Positions 13,610 to 20,120 of a stretch of DNA of 20,120 bases are shown here, one piece after another. The DNA is from Pelotomaculum sp. UBA1371. GTDB taxonomy: Bacteria > Bacillota > Desulfotomaculia > Desulfotomaculales > Pelotomaculaceae. The notes under the pieces were generated by a model. The model did no database searches. It had not been told where the DNA came from and worked only from the letters and a program-made list of their open reading frames with translations. The position numbers were made by a program, and so were the translations under genes. How positions within the stretch are numbered: position 1 is the stretch's first letter; every line of letters starts with the position of its first letter. The DNA lies in NCBI GenBank assembly GCA_002305915.1, contig DBRJ01000004.1, positions 2,086-22,205 of the forward strand, written 5' to 3'.

Positions 13610-14134
13610 TTGTTCAGAATTCTTTATCCAAAAATGTATGTATCATCTGTTAGTGAAATCCAGCCCGTTCTACTGAAAGAGCTGGGTATAAAAGCTGTTC
13701 TCCTTGATCTGGACAATACCATTGTCCGCAGGGATGCGTTTCATTTTACCCCGGCCGTGTCAAATTGGCTTTCCGAACTCCGGTCCCTGGGCCTCGAATT
13801 GTGCATTGTCTCGAACAACTCGAGGGGAAGAGTTGGCTCCATCGCCGGCCTGATGGACCTGCCGGCCGTGCCCAGGGCGGTAAAACCGTTCGTCTCGTCC
13901 TTTCGCCGGGCGTTGAAATTGACGGGAACGTTACCCGGAGAGACAGCCCTGGTGGGCGACCAGATTTTTACCGATATTCTGGGTGGAAACTTAACAGGTC
14001 TCTACACCATCCTGGTTGTTCCCATGAAGGGGAAAGAATTCTGGGGAACCCGGTTGTTTAACCGGCCGCTGGAAAAAATCGTGCTGGCCAGATTAAAAAA
14101 ATGCCCGGAGGTGTTTCATGGCAAGTGGGATTAG
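13610..14134 (+). CDS. yqeG: YqeG-family HAD IIIA phosphatase
   Basis: A 174-residue member of the HAD superfamily, subfamily IIIA, known in Firmicutes as YqeG. Motif I is LLDLDNTIV with Asp33 and Asp35. Motif II is IVSNNSRGR with Ser68. Motif III is Lys92 in VKPF. Motif IV is VGDQIFTDILGGN with Asp117 and Asp122. All catalytic residues are present, so it should be an active phosphatase of unknown substrate; a role near ribosome assembly or phosphatidylglycerophosphate metabolism has been suggested for relatives. The TTG start at 13610 is supported by AGGAG inside the end of mobA. Its last 17 bases overlap aroE. In Bacillus the GTPase gene yqeH lies between yqeG and aroE; here it is absent and the two genes are joined directly. 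Confidence 0.85.
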   Translation: MFRILYPKMYVSSVSEIQPVLLKELGIKAVLLDLDNTIVRRDAFHFTPAVSNWLSELRSLGLELCIVSNNSRGRVGSIAGLMDLPAVPRAVKPFVSSFRRALKLTGTLPGETALVGDQIFTDILGGNLTGLYTILVVPMKGKEFWGTRLFNRPLEKIVLARLKKCPEVFHGKWD

Positions 14135-14996
14135 CAGCCGCACCAAAGTATGCGGCATATTCGGTTATCCCCTGGAACACACCTTTTCGCCCGCCATGCA
14201 TAACGCAGCCTTTGAAGCCGCAGGACTGGACTTTGTTTATCTTCCTTTTCCGGTGGATGCGGACAGGTTGCAGCAAGCAGTTGCATCCGTTAGATTCCTG
14301 GGACTGGTTGGGGTGAACGTAACCATTCCCCATAAGGAAGCCGTCCTTCCCCTGTTGGACGAACTGAGTGAAGAAGCCCGCCTGATTGGAGCGGTCAACA
14401 CCATTGTCAACCATTCCGGGCGTTTATATGGAGAAAATACCGACGGCAGGGGATTTCTTTGCTCTCTCCGGAAAACTGCCAACTTCCTGCCTTCCGGTAA
14501 AACCGTCTTGTTGCTGGGAGCCGGGGGCGCAGCCAGGGCAGTGGCGGTGGAGCTGGCCCTGGCCGGGGTCCGGAAAATCATCTTAACCAACCGTTCAAAA
14601 TCGCGGGCGGAGGAAATGGCCGCTTATCTCAGCTCTAGAATCGGAACCTGTACCGAAGTGTTAACCTGGCCTGAACCGGAAGACCTGCTGCCCGGGGAAG
14701 CGCTTCAGTCGGCTGATCTTGTTGTCCAGGCCACATCCCTGGGAATGTACCCCTGTTGCGCTCAAACCGTACCCCTGCCTTTCAACCTGTTCCGGCCCGG
14801 ACAGGTGGCCTGCGACCTTGTCTACAACCCCGTTCAGACTGAGTTTCTAAGACGGGCTGGAGAGGCCGGTGCCACAGTAATGGGCGGTTTGGGCATGCTT
14901 TTACACCAGGGCGCTCTGGCTTTCGAGCTCTGGACCGGGAAAGCCGCCCCTCTAGAGGCAATGGGAAAGGCCCTGGTCAAGACTGTTTGGAAATAA
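14118..14996 (+). CDS. aroE: Shikimate dehydrogenase
   Basis: A 292-residue NADP-dependent enzyme that reduces 3-dehydroshikimate to shikimate, the fourth step of the shikimate pathway, in the cytoplasm. The substrate domain has VCGIFGYPLEHTFSPAMHN (11-29), NVTIPHKE with catalytic Lys73, and ENTDG with Asp109. The nucleotide domain has LLGAGGAARAV (132-142) and NRSKSRAEE, where the basic residues fit NADP preference. DLVYNP and GLGMLLHQGALAFELWTG close the fold as expected. The ATG at 14118 lies inside the end of yqeG (17-base overlap), with GGAGGTG just upstream, so translation is coupled. Length and motifs are complete. Confidence 0.95.
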   Translation: MASGISSRTKVCGIFGYPLEHTFSPAMHNAAFEAAGLDFVYLPFPVDADRLQQAVASVRFLGLVGVNVTIPHKEAVLPLLDELSEEARLIGAVNTIVNHSGRLYGENTDGRGFLCSLRKTANFLPSGKTVLLLGAGGAARAVAVELALAGVRKIILTNRSKSRAEEMAAYLSSRIGTCTEVLTWPEPEDLLPGEALQSADLVVQATSLGMYPCCAQTVPLPFNLFRPGQVACDLVYNPVQTEFLRRAGEAGATVMGGLGMLLHQGALAFELWTGKAAPLEAMGKALVKTVWK

Positions 14997-15038
14997 ATAT
15001 GCGAATTCGGCTAAAAGCCCTGCGGGGAGGTTGCTGCC

Positions 15039-16199
15039 TTGCTTAGATACCTGACAGCCGGGGAATCGCACGGCCCGGCACTTACAGCTATTGTGGAAGG
15101 CCTGCCGGCGGGCCTTCCTCTTACAGCCGCCTATATCAACCGGCAGCTTGCCCGGCGCCAGGGCGGCTACGGCCGCGGCGCCAGGATGAAGATTGAAAGC
15201 GACACTGTGTCTTTCCTGTCCGGAGTGCGCGGCGGACTGACGCTGGGCAGCCCCCTTGCTTTACTCGTGGAAAACGAGGACTGGGCCAACTGGTCGGAAA
15301 TTATGTCAGCAGAGCCCGGCGCCAGGACTGACGAGCGGGTGGTGAGGCGCCCCCGCCCCGGGCACGCCGACCTGGCGGGAGCCCTTAAATACCGGCATCA
15401 AGACCTCAGAAACGTTCTGGAACGAGCCAGCGCCCGGGAAACCGCCGCCAGGGTTGCCGCCGGCAGCGTGGCCAGGAGGCTTCTGGAGGAACTGGGAATT
15501 ACCATCATCGGGCAGGTCGTCCAGTTGGGCGGCCTGTCTGCGGCTGTAGAAAACCTTGGACTGGAAGAGCTGAAGGCCGGGCTGGTTCATTCAAGGCTGA
15601 ATTGCGCCGACCCGGCTATGGAGCAGCGCATGCTTGAGACCATTGACGCTGCCCTGGCTGCCGGAGATACCCTTGGCGGAGTTTTTGAAGTCAGGGCCTA
15701 TGGAGTTCCCGCCGGGCTGGGCAGCTACACCCACTGGGACCGCAAGCTGGACGGCCGTCTTGCCGCAGCGCTGATGAGTATTCAGGCTGTTAAGGGCGTA
15801 GAGGTGGGCCTGGGATTTGCAGCCGCCGGACGCCGGGGTTCCCAGGTCCAGGACGAGATCTTCTATGAACCGGGCCGGGGTTTTTATCGCCTGAATAACC
15901 GGGCTGGAGGGATCGAGGGCGGGGTAACCAACGGTGAAACGGTGGTTGTCCGGGGAGCCATGAAACCGATCCCGACCCTTAACCATCCCCTGCAGAGTGT
16001 GGACATGATTACCCGCAAGCCCTCCCGGGCAGCAGTGGAGCGCTCCGATGTATGCGCTGTTCCCGCAGCCTGTGTGATTGGGGAGGCGCTGGTAGCCTGG
16101 GAACTGGCCCGGGCCTGCCTGGAAAAGTGCGGAGGGGACAGCCTGGAAGAACTGAAGGATAACTGGAACCGCCACCTTTCCTTCCTGAGAAAGGTATGA
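15039..16199 (+). CDS. aroC: Chorismate synthase
   Basis: A 386-residue enzyme that makes chorismate from EPSP by an anti-1,4-elimination of phosphate using reduced FMN, the last shikimate step. The signatures are complete: TAGESHGPAL with His11, RRQGGYGRGARMKIE (39-53), RPGHADLAGALKY with His109, ERASARETAARVA (128-140), GAMKPIPTL and RSDVCAVPA. The TTG start at 15039 has GGGAGG upstream. The gene lies 42 bases after aroE and 6 bases before aroK, in one transcript. Such enzymes need an external or built-in flavin reductase; no fused reductase domain is present here. No aroA (EPSP synthase) is in the window, so the immediately preceding step is coded elsewhere. Confidence 0.96.
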   Translation: MLRYLTAGESHGPALTAIVEGLPAGLPLTAAYINRQLARRQGGYGRGARMKIESDTVSFLSGVRGGLTLGSPLALLVENEDWANWSEIMSAEPGARTDERVVRRPRPGHADLAGALKYRHQDLRNVLERASARETAARVAAGSVARRLLEELGITIIGQVVQLGGLSAAVENLGLEELKAGLVHSRLNCADPAMEQRMLETIDAALAAGDTLGGVFEVRAYGVPAGLGSYTHWDRKLDGRLAAALMSIQAVKGVEVGLGFAAAGRRGSQVQDEIFYEPGRGFYRLNNRAGGIEGGVTNGETVVVRGAMKPIPTLNHPLQSVDMITRKPSRAAVERSDVCAVPAACVIGEALVAWELARACLEKCGGDSLEELKDNWNRHLSFLRKV

Positions 16200-16205
16200 A
16201 GAAAA

Positions 16206-16724
16206 ATGAGAAAAAACATTGTCCTCATCGGCTTTATGGGAACCGGTAAAACAGCCGTGGGGCGGCGCCTGGCCAGGCGCCTCAAACGCAAGTTTGTTGA
16301 TACGGACGCCGAAATTGAAAAGATAACAGGAAAAACCATCGCTCAAATTTTTGCCAGGGACGGGGCCACCCGTTTTCGCTCTGAGGAGGCCCTCCTGGTT
16401 AAGAAGCTTGCCCCCAAAGAGGGGCTGGTAATTTCCACCGGCGGCGGACTGGTTTTAAATCCCGAAAACGTCCGCCTCTTGCGGGAAAACGGCATTTTTG
16501 TCGCCCTCGCGGCCGATCCCGAGGTCATTTACAGAAGGGTGCGCCGCAAAAGAAACCGGCCCCTTTTGTTCAAGACTGATCTAAGGGAAAGAATCCGGGA
16601 ACTCCTGGAGGAGCGGAAGGGAGTCTACGACATAGCCGATCTTTCCCTTGATACAGGATTATGCAGTATTGACATCACTGTGGAAAAAATCATTAATTAC
16701 CTGCAGGAAAGGAATCAGATCTGA
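16206..16724 (+). CDS. aroK: Shikimate kinase
   Basis: A 172-residue kinase of the P-loop family that phosphorylates shikimate at the 3-hydroxyl with ATP. The Walker A loop is GFMGTGKTAVG (9-19). DTDAEIE with Asp32 and Asp34 binds magnesium and shikimate. FRSEE and the glycine triplet STGGGLV (77-83) hold the substrate. KRNRPLL carries the arginine of the lid. The length is typical for the single-domain enzyme. The ATG at 16206 lies six bases after aroC. The stop TGA at 16722-16724 overlaps the aroB start by one base (TGATG), a clear sign of coupled translation. Confidence 0.95.
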   Translation: MRKNIVLIGFMGTGKTAVGRRLARRLKRKFVDTDAEIEKITGKTIAQIFARDGATRFRSEEALLVKKLAPKEGLVISTGGGLVLNPENVRLLRENGIFVALAADPEVIYRRVRRKRNRPLLFKTDLRERIRELLEERKGVYDIADLSLDTGLCSIDITVEKIINYLQERNQI

Positions 16725-17854
16725 TGAAGACTGTGCCGGTCAACCTGGGCGCCCGGAGCTATACCATATATATCGGGGAGGGACTCCTGGGCAAAACTGG
16801 AGAGTTGCTGAAATTCTCCGGCTGCGGCAAAACTGTCCTCCTGGTTTCAAATTCCCAGGTGTTCCAGCTTTACGGGGGCATTGTCCAGGCCAGTCTGGAA
16901 AGCTGCGGTTTCGAAGTTGTGCCGGGGATTACCGGAACAGGTGAAGAACACAAGAACCTGGCCACAGCTGAAAAGCTTTATGATCTAGCCTATACCGCAG
17001 GACTTGACCGCCGCTGCGCCATTCTGGCCCTGGGCGGCGGCGTGGTGGGGGATGTGGCCGGCTTTGTGGCGGCTACTTACCTGCGGGGCGTGCCCTTGAT
17101 TCAACTGCCCACGACGCTCCTGGCCCAGGTAGACAGCAGTGTGGGGGGCAAGGTGGCCGTTAACCATCCCAGGGGCAAAAATATCATCGGTGCATTTTAC
17201 CAGCCCAAATTTGTCCTGGCAGATACGTCTGTCCTCCAAACCCTGCCTCCCCGGGAAATCAGGTCCGGCCTGGCCGAGGTCATCAAGTACGGTATAATCC
17301 GGGGTCCGGTTTTTTTTACCTGGCTTGAAGAAAACTTATCCGGGCTTTTGTCCGGAAAACCGGAATTCCTGTCCGAAGCCGTTCAAAACTCATGCCGGAT
17401 TAAAGCAGGCGTTGTGGAGAAGGATGAGACCGACCAGGGTCTGCGGGCAATATTAAACTTCGGTCACACCCTGGGACATGCTGTTGAGTCCCTTACAGGG
17501 TATGGTGTTTTTAACCACGGGGAAGCTGTGGGAATGGGCATGGTCGCTGCAGCACAGCTGGCCGTAGCCCTGGGCCTGCTGCCGGAGAAGGAGGCGGAAC
17601 GGATCACCGTTTTAATCCGCCGGACCGGCCTGCCCGTTGAAATTCCCGGGGACCTCCCGGCGGATGCCCTTGTGGCTGCCATGCGGCAGGATAAAAAAGC
17701 CTTCGCCGGTCGTCTGACCATGGTTTTGCCAGTGGAAACAGGACGGGTGGAGGTTGTGCGAAACGTGCCGGAAGCAGCTGTCCGGAAGCTCTTGGACTTT
17801 TCCCGGTCTTTTCCTGAACTCTCAACCGGTGAAACGGAGCCTGGTTCTTCATAG
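16724..17854 (+). CDS. aroB: 3-Dehydroquinate synthase
   Basis: A 376-residue NAD- and zinc-dependent enzyme converting DAHP to 3-dehydroquinate, the second shikimate step. NAD binding is shown by GEEHKN (73-78) and GGGVVGDVAGFVAA (104-117). PTTLLAQVDSSVGGKVAVNH (129-148) is the substrate-binding stretch. Probable zinc ligands are Glu185 (LAEVIKYG), His248 (NFGHTLGHA) and His265 (NHGEAVGMG). The ATG overlaps the aroK stop by one base. It is the last gene of the operon, and its stop falls within the foot of the terminator stem starting at 17853. The tail beyond about 355 is slightly longer than in many relatives (SFPELSTGETEPGSS) and probably unstructured. Confidence 0.95.
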   Translation: MKTVPVNLGARSYTIYIGEGLLGKTGELLKFSGCGKTVLLVSNSQVFQLYGGIVQASLESCGFEVVPGITGTGEEHKNLATAEKLYDLAYTAGLDRRCAILALGGGVVGDVAGFVAATYLRGVPLIQLPTTLLAQVDSSVGGKVAVNHPRGKNIIGAFYQPKFVLADTSVLQTLPPREIRSGLAEVIKYGIIRGPVFFTWLEENLSGLLSGKPEFLSEAVQNSCRIKAGVVEKDETDQGLRAILNFGHTLGHAVESLTGYGVFNHGEAVGMGMVAAAQLAVALGLLPEKEAERITVLIRRTGLPVEIPGDLPADALVAAMRQDKKAFAGRLTMVLPVETGRVEVVRNVPEAAVRKLLDFSRSFPELSTGETEPGSS

Positions 17855-17886
17855 TGTGGTTTTAAAAATCACGCTCTGCTTTTTTT
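17853..17886 (+). terminator. Rho-independent terminator of the mobA–aro operon
   Basis: AGTGTGGTTTT (17853-17863) pairs with 17865-17875 (two G-T wobbles; the innermost pairs must open to form a loop of about five). It is followed by CTGC and a run of seven T (17880-17886). It begins within the aroB stop codon. A second weak AAAAACC/GGTTTTT hairpin lies at 17919-17938. Confidence 0.62.
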
Positions 17887-18007
17887 ATAGACGTTCAGCA
17901 GGGAAAATCGTGGACAAGAAAAACCTGGACGGGTTTTTTAAAAAATGTTAATCTAGGGTTTAACAGAGGAGCAATATTTAACGAAAACAATTAAGATAGT
18001 GATGGTA

Positions 18008-18066
18008 GTCAACGGCGCCCCTTGATTAAATGGCTTTTATGTGAATTGAGCTGTCAAGGGGTTGAC
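18008..18066. repeat. Bulged inverted repeat upstream of the prepilin peptidase
   Basis: GTCAA (18008-18012) plus CCCCTTGA (18018-18025) pair with TCAAGGGG (18054-18061) plus TTGAC (18062-18066), giving a 13-bp stem with a 5-base bulge (18013-18017) and a 28-nt loop. It lies in the 263-base gap between aroB and the peptidase. No convincing promoter was found in this gap, so the structure may be a leader or a protein-binding site. Confidence 0.4.
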
Positions 18067-18117
18067 GCTTTGGGAATAAATAACAGCTCCCCCATAACCC
18101 TAAATTACGTACAGTGA

Positions 18118-18891
18118 GTGAGTTCTATTTTGATTGTTGATGAACGTATCGTAACTGCCATATTTTTTTTTCTGGGACTGATCATCGGGAGTTTCTTAAA
18201 TGTTTGCATATACCGCCTGCCCAGAGGCGAATCTGTCGTCATTACGCCTTCTCATTGTCCGGCCTGCGGTTCCAGGATCGGAGCCAGGGACCTTTTTCCG
18301 CTGCTGAGTTATCTCTGGTTGAAAGGCCGCTGCCGCGCCTGCGGCAAACGGATCAGCCCCCAATACCCTTTGGTCGAACTGCTCACCGGTCTGCTTTTTG
18401 CTTCAGCTTACGCGCATACCGGTTTGACGGCCCTGTTGCTGAAACAACTTTTTCTCGTCGCTGTTCTTATTGTGGTATCTTTTATTGACCTTAAATACCT
18501 GATCATCCCCGACCGGATCATCGTCTTTTCCCTGGCCTGCGGCATTTTACTGAACCTTTTTGCAGGAGATTTGAGCCTTTTGTCTGCAGTGCTGGGTTTA
18601 TCAGCCGCGGCCGCCTTCCTGCTAATTCCTGCTTTAGTTTACCGCGGCGGAATGGGTGGAGGGGACATCAAACTTGCAGCTTTAATCGGCTTTTTCCTGG
18701 GCTGGCCCAACGGACTGCTGGCTGTATTCCTGAGCTGCCTGCTTGGGGCTGTGACCGGGATAACCCTTGTCCTGACCGGCCTTAAAGGTCGTAAGGATGC
18801 CATTCCCTTTGGTCCGTACCTGGCTCTGGGGACACTGCCGGCCATGTTTTTTGGTGACAAATTGCTGGCCTGGTACCTGGGCTTATTTTAA
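18118..18891 (+). CDS. pilD: Prepilin peptidase (PilD/GspO type)
   Basis: A 257-residue membrane aspartyl protease that cuts the leader of type IV prepilins or pseudopilins and N-methylates the new end. The methylase half has GSFLNVCIYRLPRGES (24-39) and two zinc-type pairs, CPAC (Cys47, Cys50) and CRAC (Cys72, Cys75). The protease Asp residues are Asp124 in SFIDLKYLIIPD and Asp183 in GGGDIK. About eight membrane helices are visible. The GTG start at 18118 has only a weak upstream ribosome site, so a start a few codons in is possible, but GTG gives the usual short N-terminus. It is separated from aroB by a terminator and followed after 150 bases by a PilB-type ATPase gene, marking the start of a pilus or type II secretion cluster. 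Comp/TadV-type peptidases are shorter and lack the Cys pairs. Confidence 0.93.
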   Translation: MSSILIVDERIVTAIFFFLGLIIGSFLNVCIYRLPRGESVVITPSHCPACGSRIGARDLFPLLSYLWLKGRCRACGKRISPQYPLVELLTGLLFASAYAHTGLTALLLKQLFLVAVLIVVSFIDLKYLIIPDRIIVFSLACGILLNLFAGDLSLLSAVLGLSAAAAFLLIPALVYRGGMGGGDIKLAALIGFFLGWPNGLLAVFLSCLLGAVTGITLVLTGLKGRKDAIPFGPYLALGTLPAMFFGDKLLAWYLGLF

Positions 18892-19041
18892 CTGAATAAT
18901 CCGTTGTGCTCAATCAGCTGCAAGGAGCAACGGCAGGGTTGGGACAAATCCACCATTCCCTTGTCAGGCTTGTTTAGAGCCTAAAGCCGGTTCCCTCAGG
19001 CTAATGGATTTCAAATACAAAGATTTACGTGAGGTTTTAAA

Positions 19042-20120
19042 ATGACAAATAAAAAGCGACTGGGCCAGCGCCTGCTTGAAAAGGGGCTAATCACCGGGGA
19101 GGAACTGTCGGAAGCTTTACTGGAGCAGTCCTTGACGGGTGAAAAGCTGGGACGCGTGCTGGTCAAGCTGAAAATGATCAGCGAGTCAACCTTGAACGAA
19201 CTCCTGGGCATTAAGGAAATGAGCCCGGGAGAAGCCATCGATCAACAGTTATTGAGAATAATTCCGGAAGAATTAATCCGCAGGTATAAAGTATTTCCGG
19301 TCAAAAAAGATAAAAACCGCCTCTACATAGCCATGGCCGATACCTTGAATGTTATGGCCATCGACGATTTAAGGCTGGTTACCGGCCTTGACATCGAGCC
19401 CCTGGTAGCCAGTGAGAAGGAAATCAATGCGCTCATTGAAAAGAACTTCGGCATTCCCGAAGTGGAAAAAGCCATGCAGGAACTGGGCATCCAACAGGAG
19501 CCTGAAGAACCGGAAGAAGAAGAGGCAGCCGTCGACGAAGCCCCGGTGATCCGGCTTGTTAATTCCATCATGATTAAGGCTTTCGATGAAGAAGCCAGCG
19601 ATATCCACATTGAACCCTTTAAAAACGGAATCCGGGTGCGTTACCGGGTTGACGGGATCCTGCGGGAGGTCATGAACCTGCCCCGTAAAATGCTTCACGC
19701 CCTTGTTTCCCGGATCAAGGTCATGGCCAATATGGACATCGCCGAACGCCGTGTTCCCCAGGACGGGCGGGTTCCCTTAAAGCTGCAAGGGCGGGAACTG
19801 GACTTGAGGATCTCCACCATACCCACAGTTTTTGGGGAAAAAGTGGTTACCCGGGTCCTGTATAAAGATAATATTAAAAATTATACCCTGGACAGGCTTG
19901 GTTTCTCAGAGCACAACCAGGAGAGGTTCTTAAGTTTTCTCAACAACTCTTACGGCATGATCCTGGTTACCGGACCCACCGGCAGCGGAAAAACCACCAC
20001 GCTGTACACCGCTTTGAACAAGATTAATTCGGTGGAAAAAAACATTATCACAGTTGAAGATCCCGTGGAATACATCCTTGAAGGCATCAACCAGGCCCAG
20101 ATCAACGTCAAGGCGGGCAT
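19042..20120 (+). CDS. pilB: Type IV pilus/type II secretion assembly ATPase PilB/GspE (5' part)
   Basis: The frame is open from ATG 19042 to the window edge (359 whole codons), so the C-terminal part is missing. Residues 1-60 form a helical N1 domain (GQRLLEKGLITGEELSEAL). Residues 62-140 are a second MshEN-type N-domain. An acidic linker (153-166) follows. The catalytic region starts with PVIRLVNSIMIKAFDEEASDIHIEP (168-192; quoted in parts PVIRLVNSIM and EEASDIHIEP), the Asp box of this family. Then come YRVDGILRE, RVPQDGR, and Walker A GPTGSGKTTT (311-320). ITVEDPVEY (336-344) is the next conserved box. The protein powers pilus extension or pseudopilus assembly from the cytoplasmic face. 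A GAGG lies about eight bases upstream. It sits directly behind the prepilin peptidase. Confidence 0.93.
   Translation, partial: MTNKKRLGQRLLEKGLITGEELSEALLEQSLTGEKLGRVLVKLKMISESTLNELLGIKEMSPGEAIDQQLLRIIPEELIRRYKVFPVKKDKNRLYIAMADTLNVMAIDDLRLVTGLDIEPLVASEKEINALIEKNFGIPEVEKAMQELGIQQEPEEPEEEEAAVDEAPVIRLVNSIMIKAFDEEASDIHIEPFKNGIRVRYRVDGILREVMNLPRKMLHALVSRIKVMANMDIAERRVPQDGRVPLKLQGRELDLRISTIPTVFGEKVVTRVLYKDNIKNYTLDRLGFSEHNQERFLSFLNNSYGMILVTGPTGSGKTTTLYTALNKINSVEKNIITVEDPVEYILEGINQAQINVKAG

Noticed and set aside
15306..16346. Long minus-strand frames inside aroC and aroK
   Set aside because: They are antisense shadows of strongly conserved GC-rich genes, without ribosome sites or family motifs.
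1..20120. CRISPR array, tRNA or rRNA genes, complete insertion sequence
   Set aside because: No regularly spaced repeats, cloverleaf sequences, rRNA blocks or recognisable transposase were found in reading the window.

Overview
The window looks like a chromosomal segment of a spore-forming, mid-GC Firmicute, most likely a Peptococcaceae/Desulfotomaculum–Pelotomaculum type clostridium. The reasons are an intact pro-sigma-K gene, a compact aroE-aroC-aroK-aroB operon followed by prepilin peptidase and a PilB-type ATPase, strong AGGAGG-type ribosome sites with frequent TTG/GTG starts, and a small stand-alone siroheme sulfite/nitrite reductase-like protein. The genus is inferred from gene content, not from a marker gene.

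Layout. (1) 1-7088 is a surface or exported glycan locus. A minus-strand arm codes for a membrane glycosyltransferase (271-1422), a lipoprotein with a repeat linker and a jelly-roll carbohydrate-binding-like domain (1863-2609) and an exported alpha-helical, toroid-like protein (2719-4038). It diverges from a plus-strand arm at 4171-7088: a phosphoglycosyl transferase fused to a PglD/NeuD-type acetyltransferase, an extended SDR sugar epimerase/dehydratase and a WbqC-family protein. (2) 7089-8628 holds a consensus promoter, a long leader with tandem hairpins, and a two-headed cell-wall hydrolase (amidase_3 plus glucosaminidase plus one SLH-like motif) without a signal peptide. (3) 8898-9551 is the small siroheme protein, closed by a strong terminator. 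(4) 9690-12115 is a gene-poor island, AT-rich in its first half. It has a consensus promoter with an embedded palindrome, a Phd/YefM–RelE/ParE toxin-antitoxin pair, a nested 108-nt inverted repeat, and the broken end of what looks like a restriction-type helicase followed by an unrecognised frame-shifted remnant. (5) 12093-12800 is sigK on the minus strand. (6) 13001-17854 is one plus-strand operon, mobA-yqeG-aroE-aroC-aroK-aroB, ended by a terminator. (7) 18118-20120 starts a type IV pilus or type II secretion cluster (prepilin peptidase, then a PilB/GspE ATPase cut by the window end).

How they work together. The left third probably builds and trims a lipid-linked surface or spore-coat polysaccharide: PGT loading, acetylated-sugar synthesis, epimerisation, glycosyl transfer, then binding and processing outside the cell. 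The aro operon makes chorismate precursors. No convincing entirely new multi-gene system is visible. The best candidates for novelty are the divergent glycan locus, the unusual start and leader of the cell-wall hydrolase, and the structured, gene-poor island around the toxin-antitoxin pair.
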